Shown here in pieces: positions 1-6,086 of a stretch of 7,565 nt of DNA (positions within the stretch are counted from its first letter, which is position 1; every line of letters starts with the position of its first letter). Below the pieces are notes generated by a model that saw nothing but the letters and a program-made list of their open reading frames with translations, made no database searches and was not told the DNA's origin. The position numbers and the translations under genes were made by a program. This stretch comes from Pseudomonadota bacterium (GTDB taxonomy: Bacteria > Pseudomonadota > Gammaproteobacteria > Burkholderiales > Burkholderiaceae): the NCBI GenBank assembly GCA_023441105.1, contig JAEZQX010000107.1, positions 1-7,565 of the forward strand, read 5' to 3'.

Positions 1-585
1 GATCGCGTCCGCAAGCGGCCCGCTGCGCCAGTCGACGCCGGGTTCGAGCCCGAGCGCCAGGCTCAGGTCCGACGGGCCGACGAACAGCCCGTCGATGCCG
101 TCGACGGCGGCGATCTGGTCGACGTCGCGCAGGCCCTGCGGCGTCTCGACCATGGCCAGCGGCAGGATCTCGGCGCTGGCGCCGCTGAAGTAGTCGGGTC
201 CGCCATAGAGGAAGCCGCGGGTCGGGCCGTAGGAACGGTTGCCGAGCGGCGGATAGCGGCAGGCGGAGACGAAGCGGCGGGCATCTTCCACGCCGTCGAT
301 CATCGGGCAGATGACCCCGTAGGCGCCGGCATCCAGCAGCTTGTTGACCTCGAAGAACTGGTTGTCGCTCACCCGCACCATCGGCATCGCCGGGGTCGCG
401 GACAGGGCGGCAAGCATGGCCATCGCCTGCTCCAGGTACAGCATGCCGTGCTGCAGGTCGACCACCACCGTGTCGAAGCCGCCGTGGCCCAGCAGCTCGG
501 CGCTGTAGGGGCTGCCGATCGAGCACCAGGCGCCGAGGGCGACTTCCTTGTTCCGGAACTTCTGCTTGAGGATGTTCGACCGCAT
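1..585 (-). CDS. HpcH/HpaI family aldolase, 3' end cut by window edge
   Basis: 195 codons of an open frame start at the ATG at 585-583 and run off the left edge. A strong Shine-Dalgarno (GGAGGA) lies a few bases upstream of the start. The protein reads as a class II, metal-dependent pyruvate-type aldolase of the HpcH/HpaI family (TIM barrel, cytosolic), which cleave or condense 2-oxo-3-deoxy or 4-hydroxy-2-oxo acids. Visible family landmarks are VVVDLQHG (residues 40-47, catalytic His46), VRV with Arg71, GAYGVICPMID (87-97), RSYGPTRG (117-124), the metal-ligand Glu147 in MVETPQG, and GLFVGPSDLSLALG (166-179) with the second metal ligand Asp173. Family members are usually about 250 residues or more, so roughly the last quarter is outside. 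The substrate cannot be told from the sequence. It is transcribed away from the beta-oxidation operon, and no functional link is evident. Confidence 0.9.
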   Translation of the reverse strand, partial: MRSNILKQKFRNKEVALGAWCSIGSPYSAELLGHGGFDTVVVDLQHGMLYLEQAMAMLAALSATPAMPMVRVSDNQFFEVNKLLDAGAYGVICPMIDGVEDARRFVSACRYPPLGNRSYGPTRGFLYGGPDYFSGASAEILPLAMVETPQGLRDVDQIAAVDGIDGLFVGPSDLSLALGLEPGVDWRSGPLADAI

Positions 586-683
586 GCTTCCTCCAACCGG
601 GCTTGCCGCCGGGAAAAGGGAGCCATTGTGAACCATGCGGCGGCGGGCCGGGGGCGAGGCGCGCGGGTGCGCGGGCGGCCCGA

Positions 684-722
684 GATTCCCGCCGCTCTTC
701 TTCCGCCGGCGGCGGGCGAATC
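684..722. repeat. imperfect inverted repeat upstream of the tetR promoter
   Basis: GATTC-CCGCCGC (684-695) can pair with GCGGCGG (709-715) plus GAATC (718-722), leaving a two-base bulge at 716-717 and a pyrimidine-rich loop. It ends just before the -35 box. No T-run follows, so it does not look like a terminator. In such GC-rich DNA it could be chance. It could also be structure in the leader of the divergent aldolase transcript if that begins upstream of 722. I see no gene in 586-784. Confidence 0.3.
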
Positions 723-725
723 CGA

Positions 726-753
726 TTGACAGCGGCCGGCTTCCGCCTAAAAT
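726..753 (+). promoter_or_regulatory. sigma70-type promoter of the beta-oxidation operon
   Basis: A perfect -35 box TTGACA (726-731) is followed after 16 bp by TAAAAT (748-753), which matches the TATAAT consensus at five of six positions. Transcription would start at about 759-762, some 25 bases before the regulator's ATG at 785. This is the only convincing promoter I find in the window. The short gaps between the downstream genes suggest that it drives the whole operon. Confidence 0.8.
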
Positions 754-756
754 AGC

Positions 757-768
757 ACGAACGTTCGT
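757..768. promoter_or_regulatory. palindromic operator, probable TetR-family binding site
   Basis: ACGAACGTTCGT is its own reverse complement over 12 bp with no mismatch. The symmetry does not extend beyond those 12 bp. It begins three bases after the -10 box and covers the predicted transcription start, so a bound dimer would block initiation. Its place directly before a tetR gene suggests autorepression. The assignment to that regulator is inference from position and symmetry. I found no second full copy in the window. Confidence 0.75.
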
Positions 769-784
769 TTATTGGGTCCCTGCG

Positions 785-1441
785 ATGTCCGTCTCCAGGC
801 ATGTCGCCCTGCGCAAGGGCCAGCAGACGCGTGCCGCCATCGTCAACGCCGCGCTCGAGCAGGCCGCCCGGACCGGCCTCGAGGGCTTGACCATCGGTGC
901 GCTTGCCGAGCAGATGCACATGTCGAAGAGCGGCGTGTTCGCCCATTTCGGCTCGCGCGAGGACCTGCAGATCGCGGTGCTGAAAGCCTACGAGGCGCGC
1001 TTCATCGACGAGGTGCTCAAGCCGTCGCTGCGCGAGACCCGCGGCCTGCCCCGGCTGCTCGCCATCCTCAACCATTGGCTGGACCGCACGGTGATCGAGG
1101 CGGCACTCGGCTGCATCTGGATCTCGGGGGCCAGCGAGTACGACGACCGGCCGGGTGCGGTGCGCGACGAGCTGGTCTCGATGGTCCAGGGTTGGCAGCG
1201 CGAGATCAGCCGCGCCATCACGCAGAGCATCCAGGAAGGCCACCTGCGCCTGGACACCGACGTGAGCGACCTCGTCTTCGGCATCTATGGCGTCATCCTC
1301 GTGCTGCATCACGACGCCAGGCTCATGAAGAGCGCCGAAGCCTTGCCGCGCGCCCATCGCGCCATCGACCGCCTGCTGCAGCAGTTCGCCCGCGGATCCC
1401 AGCAGCGCCACGCCCTCCCTCAACAACATCAGGCCGCCTGA
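785..1441 (+). CDS. TetR/AcrR-family regulator of fatty acid degradation
   Basis: This is a 218-residue protein, a normal TetR length. The N-terminal DNA-binding domain is clear. A helix around residues 13-31 precedes the helix-turn-helix at about 36-55 (TIGALAEQMHMSKSGVFAHF), and SREDL follows as in most family members. The remainder is the variable ligand-binding and dimerisation domain. The last 15 or so residues are a Gln-rich, probably disordered tail. The frame is open upstream to 635, but the ATG at 785 is the only start downstream of the promoter that gives a normal TetR N-terminus. It has no recognisable Shine-Dalgarno, so expression may be low. The gene lies 12 bp before an acyl-CoA dehydrogenase and behind a palindromic operator, so it probably represses this operon and itself and is released by an acyl-CoA. 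TetR-type fatty-acid regulators are known (FadR of Bacillus; FadP and PsrA in Proteobacteria). I cannot say whether this is FadP. Confidence 0.9.
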   Translation: MSVSRHVALRKGQQTRAAIVNAALEQAARTGLEGLTIGALAEQMHMSKSGVFAHFGSREDLQIAVLKAYEARFIDEVLKPSLRETRGLPRLLAILNHWLDRTVIEAALGCIWISGASEYDDRPGAVRDELVSMVQGWQREISRAITQSIQEGHLRLDTDVSDLVFGIYGVILVLHHDARLMKSAEALPRAHRAIDRLLQQFARGSQQRHALPQQHQAA

Positions 1442-1453
1442 CAGGAGCAGACC

Positions 1454-3238
1454 ATGCCCCAGTACACCCCGCCGTTGCGCGACTTCCAGTTCGTCCTCCA
1501 TGAGGTGCTGAATGCGCAGGACGAGCTGTCCCGGCTGCCGCGCCATGCGGAGGTCAATCGCGAGCTGATCGACCAGGTGCTGGAGGAGGGCGGCAAGTTC
1601 TGCGCCGACGTTCTCTTTCCGCTGAACCGTCCCGGCGACGAGGAAGGGTGCCGGTATGCCGGCGACGGAGTGGTCACCACCCCAAAGGGCTTCAAGGAGG
1701 CCTGGGAGCAGTACAAGCAGGCCGGCTGGCCGACGCTCACCTGCGATCCGGAGCTCGGCGGCCAGGGTCTGCCGTTTGCGGTCGGCATCGCCTTCCAGGA
1801 GATGCTGAACTCGGCCAACCAGGCCTGGACGATGTATCCCGGCCTGACCCACGGCGCCTACGATTGCCTGCATGAGCACGGCACGCCGGAGCAGAAGGCG
1901 CTCTACCTGCCGAAGCTGGTGTCCGGTGAATGGACCGGCACCATGTGCCTGACCGAAGCGCATTGCGGCACCGATCTCGGCATGTTGCGCAGCCGTGCGG
2001 AACCGCAGGACGACGGCAGCTATCGCCTCAGCGGCACCAAGATCTTCATCTCCTCCGGCGAGCACGACCTGGCGGAGAACATCGTGCATCTGGTGCTGGC
2101 CCGCCTGCCGGATGCGCCCCAGGGCACCAAGGGCATCTCGCTGTTCATCGTGCCCAAGTTCGTCCCCAATGCCGACGGCAGCCTCGGCGAGCGCAACGGC
2201 ATCAAGTGCGCGCGCATCGAGGAGAAGATGGGCATCCACGGCAATGCCACCTGCGTGATGAACCTCGATGGCGCCCGCGGCTGGCTGGTCGGGCAGCCGA
2301 ACCGCGGCTTGCAGGCGATGTTCGTCATGATGAATGCCGCCCGCATCGGCGTCGGCATGCAGACGCTGGGCCTGATGGAAGCCGCCTACCAGAACTCGCT
2401 CGCCTACGCCAAGGAGCGGATCCAGTCGCGCAGCCTCACCGGGCCGAAGCAACCGGACAAGCCGGCGGATCCGATCATCGTCCATCCCGACGTGCGCCGG
2501 ATGCTCCTCACCCAGAAGGCGTTCACCGAAGGCTGCCGCGCCTTCGCGCTGTGGCTCGCGCTGCAGGCCGACCGCGCGGCCGAACACCCGGAGGAGCAGG
2601 AGCGCAAGGATGCCGAAGACCTGCTGTCGCTGCTGACGCCGGTGGTCAAGGCCTTCATCACCGACAACGGCTTTGCCTGCACCAACCTCGCCATGCAGGT
2701 CTTCGGCGGTCACGGCTACATCCGCGAATGGGGGATGGAGCAGTACGTGCGCGATGCCCGCATCAACATGATCTACGAGGGCACCAACACCATCCAGTCG
2801 CTCGACTTGCTGGGCCGCAAGGTGCTGCAGGACAACGGCGCGAGATTGCGCAAGTTCGGTGCCATCGTGAAGGACTTCATCGAGGCGGAAGGCCACCGCG
2901 AGGAAATGGCGGAGTTCATCAACCCGCTGGCCGACCTGGCGGGCAAGGTGGAGAAGCTGACGATGGAGATCGGCATGAAGGCGATGCGCAACCCGGACGA
3001 GGCCGGCGCCGCCGCAGTCGACTACCTGCGGGTGATCGGCCACCTGGTGCTGTCGTACTTCTGGGCTCGCATGGCCGACGTGGCGCTGGCGCGCGCGAGC
3101 GAGTCGGCCTTCCACCAGGCGAAGCTTGCCACCGCGCGGTTCTATTTCGCCAAGCTGCAGCCGGAGACGGCGATGCTGATCCGCACCGCGCGGGCCGGAT
3201 CCGCGCCGCTCATGGACATCGCGGTCGAGCAGTTCTGA
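1454..3238 (+). CDS. acyl-CoA dehydrogenase, large type with extra C-terminal domain
   Basis: This 594-residue FAD enzyme catalyses the first step of beta-oxidation, acyl-CoA to trans-2-enoyl-CoA, passing electrons to electron-transfer flavoprotein. An N-terminal extension (about 3-38) precedes the helical domain (about 40-158). The beta domain starts with the signature CLTEAHCGTDLG (165-176) and runs to about 280. The C-terminal helical domain contains FGGHGYIREWGMEQYVRDARI-type FAD contacts (from 417) and IYEGT with the probable catalytic base Glu442. An additional C-terminal domain (about 470-590) places it in the 590-600 residue group that includes DmdC and Pseudomonas FadE1/FadE2, longer than the usual 380-400 residue enzymes. 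The ATG at 1454 has AGGAG at 1443-1447. The beta-oxidation neighbours favour a fatty acyl-CoA substrate over methylmercaptopropionyl-CoA, but chain length is unknown. All 26 isoleucines use ATC, unlike genes further downstream. Confidence 0.93.
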   Translation: MPQYTPPLRDFQFVLHEVLNAQDELSRLPRHAEVNRELIDQVLEEGGKFCADVLFPLNRPGDEEGCRYAGDGVVTTPKGFKEAWEQYKQAGWPTLTCDPELGGQGLPFAVGIAFQEMLNSANQAWTMYPGLTHGAYDCLHEHGTPEQKALYLPKLVSGEWTGTMCLTEAHCGTDLGMLRSRAEPQDDGSYRLSGTKIFISSGEHDLAENIVHLVLARLPDAPQGTKGISLFIVPKFVPNADGSLGERNGIKCARIEEKMGIHGNATCVMNLDGARGWLVGQPNRGLQAMFVMMNAARIGVGMQTLGLMEAAYQNSLAYAKERIQSRSLTGPKQPDKPADPIIVHPDVRRMLLTQKAFTEGCRAFALWLALQADRAAEHPEEQERKDAEDLLSLLTPVVKAFITDNGFACTNLAMQVFGGHGYIREWGMEQYVRDARINMIYEGTNTIQSLDLLGRKVLQDNGARLRKFGAIVKDFIEAEGHREEMAEFINPLADLAGKVEKLTMEIGMKAMRNPDEAGAAAVDYLRVIGHLVLSYFWARMADVALARASESAFHQAKLATARFYFAKLQPETAMLIRTARAGSAPLMDIAVEQF

Positions 3239-3281
3239 TCCGGCGCCGCATCGAGGGCCCGCCCGCGCGGGCCGGATCCGC
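3186..3281 (+). repeat. 19-nt perfect direct repeat (3186-3204 and 3263-3281)
   Basis: The string CCGCGCGGGCCGGATCCGC occurs at 3186-3204 and again, identical, at 3263-3281, with a period of 77 bp. The first copy is coding, in the last residues of the acyl-CoA dehydrogenase. The second lies in the 77-bp gap before the next gene. A related string (GATCCGGCGCCGC) spans the stop codon from 3237, resembling GGATCCGCGCCGC at 3198-3210. This could be the trace of a local duplication. Confidence 0.7.
3256..3273 (+). other. GC-rich hairpin after the acyl-CoA dehydrogenase gene
   Basis: GGCCCGC (3256-3262) and GCGGGCC (3267-3273) form a perfect 7-bp stem with a CCGC loop, 17 bases after the stop codon. 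There is no following T-run, so it is not a typical intrinsic terminator. It could slow 3' exonucleases or partly reduce readthrough within the operon. The right arm belongs to the second copy of the 19-nt repeat. Confidence 0.45.
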
Positions 3282-3305
3282 AGGCTGGTCCTGCTGCAGG
3301 CCAAC

Positions 3306-3310
3306 AGGAG
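3306..3310 (+). promoter_or_regulatory. Shine-Dalgarno that selects a GTG start
   Basis: AGGAG ends five bases before the GTG at 3316. The in-frame ATG at 3337 has no such site. This is the reason for choosing the GTG as start of the DUF2147-like gene. Confidence 0.65.
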
Positions 3311-3315
3311 ACGCA

Positions 3316-3624
3316 GTGGAAGTTGCTGACGGTTGCATGAACCGGCTGGTGCGGGCCGTCGCGCTGGTCATCGCCGCCCTGGCGGGCGCGCTGCTCCTCG
3401 GCGGCGGCGCCGGCGCGCAGGATGCGAGTCCGGCCGGCTCCATCCTGAACGGGCTCAAGCGCGCGGGGGATGGCTGGGAAGACGGCGACATCCTCGATCC
3501 GAACAAGGGCAAGGTCTATCGCGCCAAGGCGAAGCTGCTCGACGGCGGCAGCCGGATGGAAGTGCGCGGCTTCGTCGGGATCTCGCTCTTCGGCCGGACT
3601 CAGACCTGGATCCGCGAAAAATGA
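3316..3624 (+). CDS. short exported DUF2147-like protein lacking the domain's N-terminal part
   Basis: This is a 102-residue protein when started at the GTG. A signal peptide is evident: NRLVR, then a hydrophobic stretch (about 14-28) and an AGA-Q cleavage site (34/35). Starting at the ATG at 3337 gives a cleaner signal peptide, without the acidic MEVADG prefix. The mature part begins DASPAG and goes straight to SILNGLKRAGDGWEDGDILDPNKGK-type sequence, ending GFVGISLFGRTQTWIREK. From memory of the family, this matches the C-terminal half of DUF2147 (ILDP.NGK.Y, VRG..GI.L.GRTQTW). Full-length members are about 140-150 residues and carry a region beginning SPVG.W before that half. Here some 50-60 residues appear missing in frame between SPAG and SILNG. 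DUF2147 function is unknown, and the protein is probably periplasmic. It lies 77 bp after the dehydrogenase gene and 43 bp before the next. It may be a functional short form or a decaying gene. Confidence 0.75.
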   Translation: MEVADGCMNRLVRAVALVIAALAGALLLGGGAGAQDASPAGSILNGLKRAGDGWEDGDILDPNKGKVYRAKAKLLDGGSRMEVRGFVGISLFGRTQTWIREK

Positions 3625-3657
3625 CCGGCCGAAGGGCCGCCAAAGCATGCAGAACTT

Positions 3658-3661
3658 GGAG
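3658..3661 (+). promoter_or_regulatory. Shine-Dalgarno deciding the FadN-like start
   Basis: GGAG lies six bases before the ATG at 3668. An alternative in-frame ATG at 3647 would add seven residues (MQNLEKL) but has no good ribosome-binding site. The protein from 3668 begins MSNFIVRKVAVLGAG, which puts the NAD-binding motif at the expected distance. Confidence 0.6.
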
Positions 3662-3667
3662 AAACTC

Positions 3668-6055
3668 ATGAGCAATTTCATCGTCAGGAAGGTGGCGGTA
3701 CTCGGCGCCGGCGTCATGGGCGCGCAGATCGCAGCCCACCTGGTCAATGCCGGCGTGCCGGCCATCCTGTTCGATCTGCCTGCCAAGGAAGGCCCGAAGA
3801 GCGGCATCGCGCAGAAAGCGATCGAGGGCCTGAAGAAGCTCAATCCGGCGCCGCTTGGCCATCCGGAGCTGGCGGCGCAGATCATGCCGGCCAACTACGA
3901 GGAGCATCTCGACCTGCTGGCCGGCTGCGACCTGGTCATCGAAGCGATCGCCGAGCGCATGGACTGGAAGCACGACCTCTACCGCAAGGTCGCCCCGCAT
4001 ATCGGCGCCGATGCCATCTTCGCCTCCAACACCTCGGGCCTGTCGATCACCCGGCTGTCCGAAGGCTTCGACGAGGGCCTGCAGAAGCGCTTCTGCGGCG
4101 TGCACTTCTTCAATCCGCCGCGCTACATGCACCTGGTGGAGCTGATACCGACCGCCCGGACCGACCCGGCGGTGCTCGACCGGCTCGAGAGCTTTCTCAC
4201 CAGCACCCTGGGCAAGGGCGTGGTGCGCGCCAAGGACACGCCCAATTTCATCGCCAACCGCGTGGGCATCTTCGGCATGCTGGCCACCATCGTCGAGGCG
4301 CAGAAATTCGGCCTGTCGGTGGACGTGGTGGACGACCTCACCGGTTCGCGGCTGGGGCGCGCCAAGTCTGGCACTTTCCGCACCGCCGATGTGGTCGGGC
4401 TGGACACAATGGCCCACGTCATCCGGACCATGCAGGACAACCTGAAGGATGATCCTTTCTTCGAGGTCTACAGCACCCCGGCCATTCTCGATAAGCTGGT
4501 GCAGGGCGGCGCCCTGGGCCAGAAAACCGGCGCCGGCTTTTACAAGAAAGTCGGCAAGGACATTCTGCGCATCGACCCCGAAAAGGGCGAATATGTCCCC
4601 GGCGGTAAAAAGGCCGACGACATCATCGGCCGCATCCTGAAGGAAAAGGATCCGGCCAAGCGCATGAAGGCGCTGCATGACTCCACCAACCCGCAGGCGC
4701 AGTTCCTGTGGTCGATATTCCGTGACGGCTTCCACTACATCGCCGTGCACCTGGAAAGCATTGCCGACAATGCGCGCGACATCGACCTGGCCCTGCGCTG
4801 GGGCTTTGGCTGGAGCATGGGACCTTTCGAGAACTGGCAAGCGGCAGGCTGGCAGCAAGTGGCCACCTGGGTGAAGGAAGACATCGATGCCGGCCGGGCG
4901 CTGTCCAGGGCGCCGCTGCCGGCCTGGGTGTTCGACGGCCGGGATGGCGTGCATACGCCTGAAGGCTCGTGGTCGCCCTCCCGCAAGACCTATGTCGGCC
5001 GATCCGACCTGCCGGTCTACCAGCGGCAGGTGTTTCGCGCGCCGGTGCTGGGCGCGGGCGGTGCCGATGGCAAGACCGCTGGCACCACCGTGCACGAAGA
5101 TGATTCGGTGCGCGTCTGGCACCAGGACGATGAGGTACTGATCCTTTCGCTCAAGACCAAGATGCGCGTGATCGGCCCGGGCGTGATCGATGGCATGACG
5201 CGCGCGCTGGAGGAAGCGGAAAGAAACTACAAGGGACTGGTGATCTGGAACGCCGACGCGGCCGAAGGCGGCGCCTTCTCCGCCGGTGCGGATCTGCAGG
5301 CCATGCTGCCCCTGTTCATGTCCGGCGGCGTCAAGGCCATCGAGCCCGAACTCAGCCGGCTGCAACAGGCGCACCAGCGTTTGAAGTACGCCAACGTGCC
5401 CGTGGTGGCGGCCGTGGCCGGCCTGGCGCTGGGCGGCGGCTGTGAACTGATGCTGCATGCCGCGCGCCGCGTGGCGGCACTGGAGTCCTACATTGGACTG
5501 GTGGAAGTCGGCGTCGGCCTGATTCCCGCGGGCGGCGGCCTGAAAGAAGCGGCCCTGCGCGCAGCGACCGAGGCGCGTGGTAACGACCTGCTGCAATTCC
5601 TGAAGACCGGCTTTACCAACGCCGCCATGGCCAATGTGTCGAAATCGGCGCTGGAGGCCAAGCAGATGGGCTACCTGAAACCGGACGACATCATCGTCTA
5701 CAACGTGCATGAGTTGCTGCACGTGGCCAAGACGCAAGCGCGTGCCATGTTCGAAGCAGGTTACCGTCACCCCCTGCCGGCGACGATACCCGTGGCGGGC
5801 CGCTACGGCATGGCCACCATCATGGCGCAGCTGGTAAATATGCGCGACGGCGGCTTCATCTCTGCGCATGATTTCAAGCTGGCCAGCATGATTGCAGAGG
5901 TCGTCAGCGGCGGCGATATCGAGCCCAACAGCCAGGTGAACGAGCAATGGCTGCTCGACCGGGAGCGCAAGTGCTTCATGGAACTGCTGAACCATCCCAA
6001 GACCCAGGAACGCATCATGGGCATGATGCAAACCGGCAAACCGGTGCGCAACTAA
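3668..6055 (+). CDS. fadN: bifunctional 3-hydroxyacyl-CoA dehydrogenase / enoyl-CoA hydratase (FadN type)
   Basis: A 795-residue protein performing two central beta-oxidation steps: hydration of trans-2-enoyl-CoA and NAD-dependent oxidation of the L-3-hydroxyacyl-CoA. The dehydrogenase comes first. Its Rossmann motif is VLGAGVMG (Gly13, 15, 18), followed by NTSG (121-124), the catalytic pair His146 and Glu158 in VHFFNPPRYMHLVE, and Asn197 in NFIANR. Its C-terminal domain runs to about 292 (GAGFYKK), and a second copy surrounds RWGFGWSMGPFE (377-388). The crotonase-fold hydratase domain is at about 485-690, with oxyanion loop FSAGADL (537-543) and both catalytic glutamates, Glu593 in GGGCEL and Glu613 in GLVEVGVG, 20 residues apart as in rat hydratase. 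This domain order is the reverse of E. coli FadB and matches B. subtilis FadN. Codon choice changes near codon 273: all 16 earlier isoleucines avoid ATT, while 6 of 26 later ones use it. Confidence 0.93.
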   Translation: MSNFIVRKVAVLGAGVMGAQIAAHLVNAGVPAILFDLPAKEGPKSGIAQKAIEGLKKLNPAPLGHPELAAQIMPANYEEHLDLLAGCDLVIEAIAERMDWKHDLYRKVAPHIGADAIFASNTSGLSITRLSEGFDEGLQKRFCGVHFFNPPRYMHLVELIPTARTDPAVLDRLESFLTSTLGKGVVRAKDTPNFIANRVGIFGMLATIVEAQKFGLSVDVVDDLTGSRLGRAKSGTFRTADVVGLDTMAHVIRTMQDNLKDDPFFEVYSTPAILDKLVQGGALGQKTGAGFYKKVGKDILRIDPEKGEYVPGGKKADDIIGRILKEKDPAKRMKALHDSTNPQAQFLWSIFRDGFHYIAVHLESIADNARDIDLALRWGFGWSMGPFENWQAAGWQQVATWVKEDIDAGRALSRAPLPAWVFDGRDGVHTPEGSWSPSRKTYVGRSDLPVYQRQVFRAPVLGAGGADGKTAGTTVHEDDSVRVWHQDDEVLILSLKTKMRVIGPGVIDGMTRALEEAERNYKGLVIWNADAAEGGAFSAGADLQAMLPLFMSGGVKAIEPELSRLQQAHQRLKYANVPVVAAVAGLALGGGCELMLHAARRVAALESYIGLVEVGVGLIPAGGGLKEAALRAATEARGNDLLQFLKTGFTNAAMANVSKSALEAKQMGYLKPDDIIVYNVHELLHVAKTQARAMFEAGYRHPLPATIPVAGRYGMATIMAQLVNMRDGGFISAHDFKLASMIAEVVSGGDIEPNSQVNEQWLLDRERKCFMELLNHPKTQERIMGMMQTGKPVRN

Positions 6056-6086
6056 TCCCACCCGAACAGAACCAGGAGAAAACGAA

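Noticed and set aside
586..720. Promoter for the divergent aldolase gene
   Set aside because: I looked on the minus strand for -35/-10 pairs and found nothing convincing in this GC-rich stretch, so none is claimed.
635..784. Fifty-residue N-terminal extension of the TetR regulator
   Set aside because: It would begin upstream of the promoter at 726-753 and consists of Arg/Gly-rich sequence with no similarity to TetR N-termini. The frame is simply open by composition.
1930..3624. Long plus-strand frame upstream of and continuous with the DUF2147-like gene
   Set aside because: The part before 3316 overlaps the acyl-CoA dehydrogenase gene out of frame and is Arg/Pro/Gly-rich with no domain. Only the segment from 3316 has a start with a ribosome-binding site and a recognisable domain.
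3626..3641. Possible terminator between the DUF2147-like and FadN-like genes (GGCC-GAAG-GGCC)
   Set aside because: The stem is only about four base pairs and there is no T-run. The next gene follows closely with its own ribosome-binding site, so operon continuity is more likely.
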